The notes below the pieces were generated by a model, which had not been told where the DNA came from, searched no databases, and saw only the letters and a program-made list of their open reading frames with translations. Shown one piece after another: positions 18,805 to 28,572 of a stretch of 64,000 bases of DNA (its first letter is position 1; every line of letters starts with the position of its first letter). The stretch spans positions 57,275 through 121,274 of the forward strand of contig CANCSS010000003.1 in NCBI GenBank assembly GCA_947380905.1, in the 5' to 3' direction. The stretch is from Chitinophagaceae bacterium. GTDB lineage: Bacteria; Bacteroidota; Bacteroidia; Chitinophagales; Chitinophagaceae. The translations under genes were made by a program, and so were the position numbers.

Positions 18805-20169
18805 TTGAGCAATACCTTTTCTTATTTATCTTTAATGATAAGCCCTATATCCATGATGACCCTTTTATTGCTTTTGCTTGCTGTATTGTCTTTGGTGTTG
18901 CTGATTACTGTAATTAAGTTACATCCATTTATTTCATTCTTAATTGTTTGTATTGCAACGGGATTGTTGAAAGGCATGCAGGTGGCACCCATAATGAGTT
19001 CTATTCAAAAAGGGTTGGGTGATGTAGTGGGTGCATTGATGATTATACTATGCGTGGGTGCCATGTTAGGCAAGTTGGTGGCTGATAGTGGAGCGGCCAA
19101 TAAAATTGCTTCAGGACTCATTCAACTTTTTGGTACCAAATACATTCAATGGGCATTGGTGCTTACTGCTTTTATTGTTGGTATTCCCCTTTTTTATGGC
19201 GTGGGCTTTGTATTATTGGTTCCCTTGGTAATTACGGTAGCCACACGTTATAATTTACCTGCAGTTTATTTAGGACTGCCTGCATTGGCAGCTTTATCTG
19301 TCACACATGGTTTTTTACCACCCCATCCATCCCCAGTAGCATTGGCGCAACAGTTTAATGCGAATATGGGCATGACTCTTTTTTATGGCGTAATTATTGC
19401 CATTCCTACCATCGTTATTGCTGGTCCCATTTTTTCAGTGACGCTAAAAAAATACACACAAAAACCAATGGCCATTTTTGCGAGCCATACGATAGCAAAT
19501 GAAAAATTACCAGGCATGTTTCCTAGTTTGCTGGCTGCTTTTTTACCTGTCCTGCTCATTGGATTGGATTCAATAGTATCTTCATTGGGCCTACAAAAAA
19601 ATAGTTTTACTTCTTTTACGCATGTGATAGGTGACCCATCTGTGGCCATGCTTATTTCTTTATTAATTTCTATTTATACATTAGGTATTAGACAAAGCAA
19701 AAGTATTCAAGTCATTATGGGGCCGCTGGGTGATTCGGTGAAAGAGATATCTTCTGTTTTATTAATTATTGCAGGAGCCGGGGCTTTGAAACAAATTTTA
19801 TTAGATACTGGAATTAGCACTGAATTGATTAAACCAATTTCTAATTTGCCTTTGCATCCTTTGTTATTGGCTTGGGGCATCGCGGCTATTTTAAGAGTGA
19901 GTATAGGATCCGCAACTGTGGCAGGTTTAACCACTGCAGGCATTGTTGCTCCTTTAATAGCAAGTTCTGGAGTGAACCCTTGTTTAATGGTATTGGCAAC
20001 TGGGGCAGGCAGTTTATTCTTTTCACACGTTAATGATGGCGCATTTTGGATGTTTAAAGAATACTTTAATTTAACTGTTAAAGAAACCATTAAAACTTGG
20101 AGTGCTATGGAAACCATTGTATCAATTTCGGGGTTGATTGGTGTTTTTATTTTAAACTATTTTATTTAA
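18805..20169 (+). CDS. GntP-family permease (gluconate/D-serine-type)
   Basis: Hydrophobic; VTHGFLPPHPSPVALAQQFNANMG, SATVAGLTTAGIVAPL, SHVNDGAFWMFKEYF. Confidence 0.9.
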   Translation: MSNTFSYLSLMISPISMMTLLLLLLAVLSLVLLITVIKLHPFISFLIVCIATGLLKGMQVAPIMSSIQKGLGDVVGALMIILCVGAMLGKLVADSGAANKIASGLIQLFGTKYIQWALVLTAFIVGIPLFYGVGFVLLVPLVITVATRYNLPAVYLGLPALAALSVTHGFLPPHPSPVALAQQFNANMGMTLFYGVIIAIPTIVIAGPIFSVTLKKYTQKPMAIFASHTIANEKLPGMFPSLLAAFLPVLLIGLDSIVSSLGLQKNSFTSFTHVIGDPSVAMLISLLISIYTLGIRQSKSIQVIMGPLGDSVKEISSVLLIIAGAGALKQILLDTGISTELIKPISNLPLHPLLLAWGIAAILRVSIGSATVAGLTTAGIVAPLIASSGVNPCLMVLATGAGSLFFSHVNDGAFWMFKEYFNLTVKETIKTWSAMETIVSISGLIGVFILNYFI

Positions 20170-20185
20170 CTAAAACAATAATGAT

Positions 20186-20650
20186 ATGAGTACGCCAGAA
20201 GAAAATTTTGCAAAATTAGGATTGAGCTTACCTCCTGCACCAAAGCCCTTAGGTGTTTACAAGCCTTTGCTTATCGATGGCAAACACTGTTTGGTATCTG
20301 GACATGGACCTGTAAAAGACAAAGGGGAACTTATTATTGGTAGAGTAGGTGTTGATTTAACCATGGACGAAGGGAAGTTGGCTGCACAACAAGTAGGACT
20401 TGCAATTTTAGCTACCATCAAAGCAAATCTTGGTTCGCTTGATAAAATTAAAAGAGTCATAAAAGTATTGGGGATGGTGGGTTGTGATAGCGATTTTGAA
20501 AAGCATCCCTATGTTATTAATGGGTGCAGTGAATTGTTTGCTGCAATATGGGGTACTGATAATGGCGTAGGGGTAAGAAGCGCTGTAGGCATGGGGTCGC
20601 TTCCTGGAAATATTCCTGTAGAAATTGAAGCCATGTTCGAACTTTATTAA
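20186..20650 (+). CDS. RidA family protein (YjgF/YER057c/UK114)
   Basis: VSGHGPVKDKGELIIGRVGVDLTMDEGKLAAQQVGLAILATIKANLGSLDKIKRVIKVLGMV. Confidence 0.9.
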   Translation: MSTPEENFAKLGLSLPPAPKPLGVYKPLLIDGKHCLVSGHGPVKDKGELIIGRVGVDLTMDEGKLAAQQVGLAILATIKANLGSLDKIKRVIKVLGMVGCDSDFEKHPYVINGCSELFAAIWGTDNGVGVRSAVGMGSLPGNIPVEIEAMFELY

Positions 20651-20668
20651 CCACTTAATTTTTCTGTT

Positions 20669-21772
20669 ATGCAATGGTATGAAATCAATTCAATAGATAA
20701 AGTAGATTCTCCCTCCTTGGTATTGTATGCTTCTCGTATTAAAGAAAATATCAATAGTTTGATTAAGATGGTAGATGGCAAGGTGGACCAATTAAGGCCC
20801 CATGTTAAAACCAATAAAATTGCAGAAGTATGCAAGCTGATGATGGACAAAGGCATTCGTCATTACAAATGTGCTACCATTGCCGAAGCGGAGATGTTGG
20901 GAGTTCTTAAAACACCAGATGTTTTAATTGCGCATCAATTGATGGGTCCAAAACTAGATCGACTCATTCAGCTTGTTGCTAGCTTCCCTGAAACAAAATT
21001 TTCTTGTTTGGTCGATAACCTGTCTACTGCTCAAGCTGTTTCCAACATATTTGGAGAGCAGGGTTGGACAGGGCGCGTTTACTTGGATGTCAATATTGGC
21101 ATGAATCGCTCAGGCATTGTTACTGAAAAAGCCTTGGCATTATTTGAGCTGGTGGTTTCCTTGCCTCATCTTACCATTCTTGGTTTGCATTGTTATGATG
21201 GGCATATTAGAGAAACTGATATTGCTAAAAGAAATAGTCAGGCAGATGAAGTATTCGAAAATGCAGTTACGCTTAGAAAAAAAATAGAAGCCATTGGTGG
21301 CGCTCCTCTTGAAGTTATTTTAGCGGGTTCTTGTTCTTTTTCTTCCCATCTTAAAAGAAAGAACATTCAGATTAGCCCAGGTACTTTTGTTTTTTGGGAT
21401 TGGGGTTATAAAAATCTTTTTCCAGATTTGCCATTTGAATTTGCAGCCTTGGTAGTGACTAGAATTATTTCCATTATTGATGAACATACCGTTTGTACCG
21501 ATCTAGGACATAAAGCAGTGGCTGCTGAAAATCCAATGCCTAGAGTTCATTTTTTAAATGCACCCCTTGCAGAACCCGTTGGGCAAAGCGAAGAACACTT
21601 GGTGGTAAAAGTGCAAGACAGTGCTAAGTATAAAGTAGGAGATGTTTGGTATGGAGTGCCTGTACATATTTGTCCTACAGTTGCTTTGTATGATTCGGCT
21701 TTAGTAGTGGAGAACAATATGGTAGTAGACGCTTGGGAGGTAATTGCAAGAAAAAGAAAAATAACTATTTAA
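20669..21772 (+). CDS. D-threonine aldolase / D-serine dehydratase family PLP enzyme
   Basis: RPHVKTNK PLP-Lys motif, alanine-racemase-like N-terminal barrel, VPVHICPTVALYD C-terminal metal-site region. Confidence 0.88.
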   Translation: MQWYEINSIDKVDSPSLVLYASRIKENINSLIKMVDGKVDQLRPHVKTNKIAEVCKLMMDKGIRHYKCATIAEAEMLGVLKTPDVLIAHQLMGPKLDRLIQLVASFPETKFSCLVDNLSTAQAVSNIFGEQGWTGRVYLDVNIGMNRSGIVTEKALALFELVVSLPHLTILGLHCYDGHIRETDIAKRNSQADEVFENAVTLRKKIEAIGGAPLEVILAGSCSFSSHLKRKNIQISPGTFVFWDWGYKNLFPDLPFEFAALVVTRIISIIDEHTVCTDLGHKAVAAENPMPRVHFLNAPLAEPVGQSEEHLVVKVQDSAKYKVGDVWYGVPVHICPTVALYDSALVVENNMVVDAWEVIARKRKITI

Positions 21773-21784
21773 TAGGATTTAATT

Positions 21785-22858
21785 ATGTTCACAATTGATG
21801 CTCATTTAGATTTGGCTATGAACGCTATGGAATGGAACCGGGATGTAAGAAAAACGGTTGCACAAATTAGATTATTAGAGCAAGGCATGGAAGATAAGCC
21901 CGACAGAGGAAATGGTACGGTGGCTTTGCCTGAACTTAGAAAAGGAAATATAGGTTTGGTGGTGGCTACACAAATAGCTCGTGTAGAAACTCCCGGCACG
22001 GGTATTAAAGGTTGGGACACCGCCGAGCAAGCTTGGGCGCAAACACAAGGTCAATTGCAATGGTATAAAGTCATGGAAGAAGCGGGTGAAATGATTCAAA
22101 TTAAAAATAGTTTGGAATTAGAAGCCCATCTTTCTTTATGGAATTCAAATGATGTGCCCAACGAAAAAAAACCTGTGGGTTTTATTCTTAGTTTAGAAGG
22201 AGCCGATTCTATAGTGAACCTAGATTATTTACATCGTGCCCATGCTTATGGATTGCGTGCCTTGGGCCCAGCTCATTATGGACCTGGGCGATATGCCAAT
22301 GGAACCAATGCTACTGGAAAATTAAATAGCCAAGGGAAGGCTTTGTTAAAAGAAATGGAATCATTGCATATGATTTTAGATGTTACCCATTTATGTGATG
22401 ATGCTTTTTGGGAAGCCATTGAAATGTATCATGGCCCAATTTGGGCGAGTCATCATAATTGTAGAGCCTTAGTGGATCACAATAGACAACTGAGTGATGA
22501 TATGATTAAAGTGCTCCTTCAAAAAAAAGCAGTGATTGGCGGCGCTTTGGATGCATGGATGATGGTGCCAAATTGGGAGCGAGGTATTTCAACTCCGATG
22601 GGTATGAATTGCAATCTTGAAAAAATGATAGATCATATGGATCATATTTGTCAGTTAGCAGGAAACACCAATCATATTGGTATTGGCACCGATTTGGATG
22701 GCGCTTTTGGTAAGGAGCAATGCCCGTATGATTTAAATACAATTGATGATTTACAGATGCTGCCCAACTTGCTTAAGAAAAGAGGCTATACACAAGAGGA
22801 TTGTGAAAAAATCATGCAAGGCAATTGGTTGCGCTTTTTAAGAGACGCCTGGAAATAA
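21785..22858 (+). CDS. Membrane dipeptidase family (M19) protein
   Basis: IDAHLDLAMNAM, LSLEGADSI, LDVTHLCDDAFWEAIE, WASHHNCRAL, HIGIGTDLDGAFG. Confidence 0.9.
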   Translation: MFTIDAHLDLAMNAMEWNRDVRKTVAQIRLLEQGMEDKPDRGNGTVALPELRKGNIGLVVATQIARVETPGTGIKGWDTAEQAWAQTQGQLQWYKVMEEAGEMIQIKNSLELEAHLSLWNSNDVPNEKKPVGFILSLEGADSIVNLDYLHRAHAYGLRALGPAHYGPGRYANGTNATGKLNSQGKALLKEMESLHMILDVTHLCDDAFWEAIEMYHGPIWASHHNCRALVDHNRQLSDDMIKVLLQKKAVIGGALDAWMMVPNWERGISTPMGMNCNLEKMIDHMDHICQLAGNTNHIGIGTDLDGAFGKEQCPYDLNTIDDLQMLPNLLKKRGYTQEDCEKIMQGNWLRFLRDAWK

Positions 22859-22873
22859 TACCTCCTCAATTAT

Positions 22874-23284
22874 TTATTTTTGGACTCTTGTGAATTTTTC
22901 TGTTCTGCCTAACAAAGAGAATCCGATATAGCCTCTTACATTCATTGTTTGTTTGTCATCACTAAGCCACATTTTACTGCTATAGGTGGAGCCTCCCTCT
23001 GGGTCGTAAATTTTTCCATTTATCCATTGTGGATTTTCCCAAGTAAAATCGGAAAGCATAATCAATCCTTTTACGTCTCTATTTCTTAAAGCTTCCTCTT
23101 TATTGTAAATATCCTTTCTCTCTGTTTTTACCCATATAAGTTTTCCAAATAATTTATTGTCCTGAACATAAGTTTCCACAATACCCTTTTTGCTTGGAGA
23201 CAGCCATTTACCTATAAAATCCTTTTGAGCAAATAGTACTTGATTAAGTGTTAATAATAAGAGTAAAGAAAATATTTTTTTCAC
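22874..23284 (-). CDS. DUF2147 domain-containing secreted protein
   Basis: Signal peptide; IGKWLSPSKKGIVETYVQDNKLFGKLIWVK..DPEGGSTYSSKMWLSDDKQTMNVRGYIGFSLLGRTEKFTR. Confidence 0.88.
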   Translation of the reverse strand: MKKIFSLLLLLTLNQVLFAQKDFIGKWLSPSKKGIVETYVQDNKLFGKLIWVKTERKDIYNKEEALRNRDVKGLIMLSDFTWENPQWINGKIYDPEGGSTYSSKMWLSDDKQTMNVRGYIGFSLLGRTEKFTRVQK

Positions 23285-23400
23285 TGTTAATGCGGTTTTT
23301 AATTTATTATAATGAATAATTTGTGGACTAAGTTAAGCTAATATTTAAATAAATTGTACTCGGGTATTTTGAATTTTTGTAACTTGTTGTAAAGAAACTT

Positions 23401-23931
23401 ATGGCATTGATTTTTTCAACCGATAGACTTTTGATAAGTCATCTAGAAGCTGCTCATTTTGAGGATTTTCTTAAAATGAATCAAGACGAAGAAATCATGA
23501 AATATTATCCAAATTTGCTTTCGAAACAAGAAACCATTGACTTTTTTGACAGGGTCAACAATCATTTTAAGCAACATGGGTTTAGTTTTTATGCTGTAAG
23601 TTTAAAATCTACACAGCAATTTATTGGATGTACCGGGTTTATGGTTCCTACATTTGAAGCCTACTTTACCCCTTGTGTTGAAATAGGATGGAGGTTTCAA
23701 AAGGAATATTGGGGAAAAGGCTATGCAACGGAAGGTGCGAATGCTTGTTTGAAATATGGCAAAGAGCAATTAAAGTTTAAAGAGGTAGTTTCAATGACTT
23801 CCGTTCAAAATAAAAAGTCCGAAGCTGTTATGCAAAAAATAGGTATGCAAAAGCAAGGAAATTTTTTGCATCCAAAATTAGATCAAGCGCATTGGTTGTC
23901 GGAACATGTGTTGTATTCAATTGAACTCTGA
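23401..23931 (+). CDS. GNAT family N-acetyltransferase (RimJ/RimL-like)
   Basis: TDRLLISHLEAAHFEDF, CVEIGWRFQKEYWGKGYATEGANA, SVQNKKSEAVMQKIGM. Confidence 0.92.
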   Translation: MALIFSTDRLLISHLEAAHFEDFLKMNQDEEIMKYYPNLLSKQETIDFFDRVNNHFKQHGFSFYAVSLKSTQQFIGCTGFMVPTFEAYFTPCVEIGWRFQKEYWGKGYATEGANACLKYGKEQLKFKEVVSMTSVQNKKSEAVMQKIGMQKQGNFLHPKLDQAHWLSEHVLYSIEL

Positions 23932-24036
23932 ATATTTACCAATTGCTCATCTAATCACAATTAGGGTTAGAAAATTTTCTAAACTATATAATACAATTTC
24001 TCGCTTTTATTTGGTTTTAAATGTATATTTTTATTG

Positions 24037-25992
24037 ATGCCTAAGCAAGTTTTGCTTTTATTAATTTTATTACATTCTTTGATGGCGTTTAGCTATCCTA
24101 TTCCAAAAAATCTACAAACCAAAATTGACCAAATGGGTTTGCATGGAGTGGATATGGTAGCAAGCAAGAAAAATGTCCTTTTACTCATTTCTTTTTGTGA
24201 CACGAGCACTAACAATTTAGTATTGCCCAATTTTTATTTTGAAAATTTATTGGCATTACAATATAATTTCGTACAAAAAAATAATTTACAGGAGTATCAA
24301 TTAAAGCTGGCCTATCCACTGGCTTCTATTTACCATGATCAATCAAAGTTTGAAAAAGAATTGCCCATACTAGTTTATTTGTATAAGAACTTATCCAAAT
24401 TTGAAGAGCTTACCCAAAAATATATTTTGGTAAATCTAGAACAAGTTTATAGAAGCGAAAATGAAATTGGCAAAGCCATAGAGGTGAGAAAAGAAAGACT
24501 AAGAAAAGGGTATGTTAAAACGATTTGGGAATTGTACAGAGATTGTGATATGTTCAATGATGCATTGTATGATTTTAGAATAAACCAGCCCTTGCCTAAG
24601 AAAAATGACATTTTTATCTTAAACTATTATTCTTATTATGGCGATTTATTTTTCGAAGCCAATGAAATTGATAGTGCCATCAAATATTACAAAATTGGAT
24701 TGGACAATGCAAATACAATCTTAGCTCATTTACCTTCTTCGCAGCCTGTTGAAATGATAGAAGTCACCTATTGGAGGGGTGATTTTACGGGTAGTTTGGG
24801 AAAATGCAATATGGCCAAAGGGTATTATGGTAAAGCCATTCAGCCACTTTTATTTGCTTTGGCATCCAATAAGAACAGTCCAGAAAATAAAACATATATC
24901 TGGCTTTTGCTTTCTGAATCTTATTTGGAAATCAATAATATTGGCAAATCTAAAGTTTATTACGATAGTGCAAAAAATGATATGATTGGCAAAACCAATA
25001 AACGTGACATGGTCCAATTGTTAAAATTGTCAACTAAATATTATAATAAAATTAATAAAAATGATTCCGCATTGTATTTTAGTCAAAAATATATTAGTTA
25101 TATTACTACAAAGCATGCAAATGTTCAAAAAAATCAATTGTTGCTTAATATTGGAAAATTAGAATTAAAGAAAAATAGAGATGATTTAGAGGCATCTAAA
25201 TCTTCCCTATTGTTATCAACCAAAACTGCTAAATATCAAGAGGATAATTTATTGTTTTCTTTTTTCCTTCTTTTCACAACAATCATAATTGGAATATTAT
25301 TGTATCAAAATAATGTAGCTAAAACAAAAAGCAATACGATTATTCAACAAGAAGTTTTACGCAATGATACCTTATTGAAAGAACTGCATCATCGTGTTAA
25401 AAATAACTTACAATCCATGTATAGCTTGTTAAACATGCAGAAAAGAAGAAATGTAAATGAAACCACGCTTAACATTCTCACATCGGTTCAAAATAGAATC
25501 CAAACTATGGCCTTGGTGCATCAGAATTTATATACTACTGATAATTTTGAATTTGTTGAGGTTAAATCTTATATCTATAGTTTGGTAAATCATTTAAAAA
25601 CTATTTATCAATTTGATGACACTATTATAAATGTAGAATTTGACATTCCTACTGATCTAAAGTTGCCTATTGAGCAGATTATTTCACTTGGTTTAATTAT
25701 CAATGAAGTGGTTTCAAATTCTTTCAAATATGCTTTTAAGAATCAACCCAATGGGTCTTTGATAGTAAAAGTTACAGAGTTAAATAATAAGGTACAAGTG
25801 GAGGTAAAAGACAATGGAGTTGGGATTGCTAAAGATCAAATAAATGAAGATCAGTTGGGTATGAAATTAATTAGATTAATGAGCGAACAACTTAAAGCAG
25901 AACATACTTTTAGTGGCCATTCAGGAGTGACACATTGTTTCAAATTTAAAACAATGAACATTTCATCTAAAACTACATCGGACTCTTTGTAA
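24037..25992 (+). CDS. Sensor histidine kinase with TPR-like sensor region, one TM helix and HisKA_2-type HRVKNNLQ core
   Basis: LLKELHHRVKNNLQSMYSLLNMQKRR, NEVVSNSFKYAF, VKDNGVGIAKDQ; no response regulator adjacent. Confidence 0.88.
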   Translation: MPKQVLLLLILLHSLMAFSYPIPKNLQTKIDQMGLHGVDMVASKKNVLLLISFCDTSTNNLVLPNFYFENLLALQYNFVQKNNLQEYQLKLAYPLASIYHDQSKFEKELPILVYLYKNLSKFEELTQKYILVNLEQVYRSENEIGKAIEVRKERLRKGYVKTIWELYRDCDMFNDALYDFRINQPLPKKNDIFILNYYSYYGDLFFEANEIDSAIKYYKIGLDNANTILAHLPSSQPVEMIEVTYWRGDFTGSLGKCNMAKGYYGKAIQPLLFALASNKNSPENKTYIWLLLSESYLEINNIGKSKVYYDSAKNDMIGKTNKRDMVQLLKLSTKYYNKINKNDSALYFSQKYISYITTKHANVQKNQLLLNIGKLELKKNRDDLEASKSSLLLSTKTAKYQEDNLLFSFFLLFTTIIIGILLYQNNVAKTKSNTIIQQEVLRNDTLLKELHHRVKNNLQSMYSLLNMQKRRNVNETTLNILTSVQNRIQTMALVHQNLYTTDNFEFVEVKSYIYSLVNHLKTIYQFDDTIINVEFDIPTDLKLPIEQIISLGLIINEVVSNSFKYAFKNQPNGSLIVKVTELNNKVQVEVKDNGVGIAKDQINEDQLGMKLIRLMSEQLKAEHTFSGHSGVTHCFKFKTMNISSKTTSDSL

Positions 25993-26001
25993 ATCTAAAT
26001 T

Positions 26002-27594
26002 TTACCAATCTAATCCAGGTTGTGTAATTTTAAAATTTTCTTTTTCTTTTGCTTTGTCTACCATTACTTTTACATCATTTAAAAGTTGTTTGGCATCGTA
26101 AACAACTCCATCTTTAATGGTGTATTTTATGCCTCCAATTCTGGTAGTAGTTCCATCCTGGGTTAAATGAATCGCGCCAGTACCATATAATACTTGTAAG
26201 TTTTTTAATGGATTGGCATCAATAATAACAATGTCAGCTAATTTGCCTATTTCAACCGATCCTAAATCTTTTTCCATTCCTAAGGCCTGTGCTGCATTTA
26301 AAGTGGCTGAACGAATTACTTCTAATGGATGAAATCCTGCCTCTCTTAACAATTCCAATTCTCTAATATATCCAAATCCATAGGTTTGATAAATAAAGCC
26401 ATTGTCTGATCCTGCTGTTACACGACCTCCTCTATTTTTATATTCATTGATAAATGCCATCCATAATTTGTAATTGTTTTTCCATTCTACTTCTTGTTCT
26501 GTTCCCCAATCAAACCAATAAGAGCCATGTGAGTTTCTACTAGGGGAATAAAATTTCCAAAGAGAGGGTAAAGTGTATTTTTCATGCCATTCTGCTCTTC
26601 TTGCTCTTTGTAAATCACGGTTGGCCTCGTAAATATTGAAAGTAGGATCTAAAGTAAAATCTAGCGCAATAAGTTCATTCATTACTTTATTCCATTTTTC
26701 AGAATAGGGCGTTGCCGCTTGCTTCCATAACTTACCTGCATTTTCAAACCTACTTTGTTCATTGGTATAATTGTAATCCAATGGGAAATCTTGTACCGTT
26801 TTATTTTCAAATAAAGCCTCAGGCAATCCATACCAATGCTCCATACTGGTCATGCCAGCTCTCGCAGAATTTAATACATTCCATCTGGCTACATCTGTTT
26901 GTGCATGATGTGAACAGGATCTTAAACCTAGTCTTTTATTTTCTCTGATAGCGGCGTCCATCACTTCGGGAGAAGCGCCAAAGAATTTAATTCCATCAGC
27001 ACCATTTTTTGCATTTTCATTCACCCAATCTTTGGCATCCTGAGCGGTAACGATTGGTTTTTTACTTCCTTGCCCAAATGCGGTGTATGCATATATCCGC
27101 GGTGCTACGATTTTGTTTTCTGCACTTCTCTTCTTTTCACTTAAAACCCAATTTAACCCATTGCCTGCCATTACTTCACGAACGGTGGTTATACCATGTG
27201 CCATCCATAATTTATATACGTATTCTGCTGGAGTGCCTTGTTCGACCCCGCCAATATGTGTATGCATATCAATCAAACCTGGCATGGCAAACATGCCATT
27301 GGCTTCTATTTCTTTTCCATTTTTTGCAAGTACTGGCCTGCGTTCTGGTTTGATGGGATTGCCTTCATTGGCTACGGTTACTATCTTAACAATTCTATTG
27401 TTTTCAATGACAATATCAACGGGTCCTATGGCAGGCGCTCCAGTTCCATTGATTAAGGTAACACCTCTAATAATTAATTGCGTGTATGGTCCACCTCCTT
27501 CATTGCGATCAGGTGCTGGTGTAATTTGTGCTTGTACTGTTTGTAAGAACAAAGAGAACAAGGCAATTTGAAGGGAACGAATAAGTAGTTTCAT
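26002..27594 (-). CDS. Secreted amidohydrolase family protein
   Basis: Signal peptide; ANGMFAMPGLIDMHTHIGG, AGSDNGFIYQTYGFG, LGSVEIGKLADIVIIDANPL. Confidence 0.9.
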   Translation of the reverse strand: MKLLIRSLQIALFSLFLQTVQAQITPAPDRNEGGGPYTQLIIRGVTLINGTGAPAIGPVDIVIENNRIVKIVTVANEGNPIKPERRPVLAKNGKEIEANGMFAMPGLIDMHTHIGGVEQGTPAEYVYKLWMAHGITTVREVMAGNGLNWVLSEKKRSAENKIVAPRIYAYTAFGQGSKKPIVTAQDAKDWVNENAKNGADGIKFFGASPEVMDAAIRENKRLGLRSCSHHAQTDVARWNVLNSARAGMTSMEHWYGLPEALFENKTVQDFPLDYNYTNEQSRFENAGKLWKQAATPYSEKWNKVMNELIALDFTLDPTFNIYEANRDLQRARRAEWHEKYTLPSLWKFYSPSRNSHGSYWFDWGTEQEVEWKNNYKLWMAFINEYKNRGGRVTAGSDNGFIYQTYGFGYIRELELLREAGFHPLEVIRSATLNAAQALGMEKDLGSVEIGKLADIVIIDANPLKNLQVLYGTGAIHLTQDGTTTRIGGIKYTIKDGVVYDAKQLLNDVKVMVDKAKEKENFKITQPGLDW

Positions 27595-27659
27595 ACTATT
27601 TTATTTAGTACCTAAACTTACGTATTTTTTAAATCTAAAAGGAATAAATAACTACTAAA

Positions 27660-28019
27660 TTATATCACTTCTCCCTCTATAATTAATTCTGTTACTGCCT
27701 TTTCTCCTGCATACTTTACAGTAACACGTTTTTTAAATACACCAATGGAAGGGGCGGTATAAGTAACTTTGATATTTCCTTTTTGACCCTTTAAAACTGG
27801 GTTCTGATTGTATTCTGGTTGTGTACAGCCACATTCTGCATTGGCGAATTCTATGACAGCGGGTTTAACACCTACATTTTCAAAATTAAAAACGACCGAC
27901 TTATGAATGCCTTTTTTTATTTTGCCAAAATTATAAGTTGTTTTATCAAAGTGGATGGTAGCTTGCGACCAACTTGTGGCTGTAATAAATAGACAAAGAA
28001 TTAGCGTTTGTATTTTCAT
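27660..28019 (-). CDS. DUF1573 domain-containing protein
   Basis: Signal peptide; TTYNFGKIKKGIHKSVVFNFENVGVKPAVIEFANAECGCTQPEY. Confidence 0.9.
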   Translation of the reverse strand: MKIQTLILCLFITATSWSQATIHFDKTTYNFGKIKKGIHKSVVFNFENVGVKPAVIEFANAECGCTQPEYNQNPVLKGQKGNIKVTYTAPSIGVFKKRVTVKYAGEKAVTELIIEGEVI

Positions 28020-28031
28020 TGTAATTATTTT

Positions 28032-28475
28032 TTATTGCTTGTTTGTTTTTGTAATATTTATTACTGGACCTGTGTTGGTATTGTTGGTAATTGCTACGCC
28101 TTCTCCAGAAAATTTAGTTTGCTTTTTTAGCCCACCGGAAAATTCCAAGTCGGTATACCTGCTAAATACCCCCATGGCACTTCCATTAAAAGTAATTTGC
28201 ACTTCTGCGATTTGCCCGGGCGCCATTTTTTGATTGGCTTTGAAATTTGGGGTAGTACAACCACAGCCTGGACGTGCTGTGATTAAGGTAACCGTATCCT
28301 TGCTGATGTTGGTAATTTCTATGGTATAGGTGGCTGGTTTCCCAAAGTTTATTTTGCCAAAATCGTATTGGTCGTTTTTAAACTTAAGTACTTCTTCTAC
28401 TTTCACTTGGGCATGGGATTGCTTAAAAGCCAAGCTCAAAGCTAAAAGGGCTGTCAAAAAGGTGAAGTTTTTCAT
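28032..28475 (-). CDS. DUF1573 domain-containing protein
   Basis: Signal peptide; DQYDFGKINFGKPATYTIEITNISKDTVTLITARPGCGCTTPNF. Confidence 0.9.
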   Translation of the reverse strand: MKNFTFLTALLALSLAFKQSHAQVKVEEVLKFKNDQYDFGKINFGKPATYTIEITNISKDTVTLITARPGCGCTTPNFKANQKMAPGQIAEVQITFNGSAMGVFSRYTDLEFSGGLKKQTKFSGEGVAITNNTNTGPVINITKTNKQ

Positions 28476-28572
28476 AGATAAAAGATGTCTACGAAATTAT
28501 TGAAAAATTGGTAATTAGGTGATTTTAGTTCTTTCTGTACTTTTTATGAATTTTGACCCCTATTTTTGTCAA

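Noticed and set aside
27083-27571. 162-aa plus-strand ORF
   Set aside because: Lies antisense to the well-supported amidohydrolase 26002..27594; composition typical of antisense reading.
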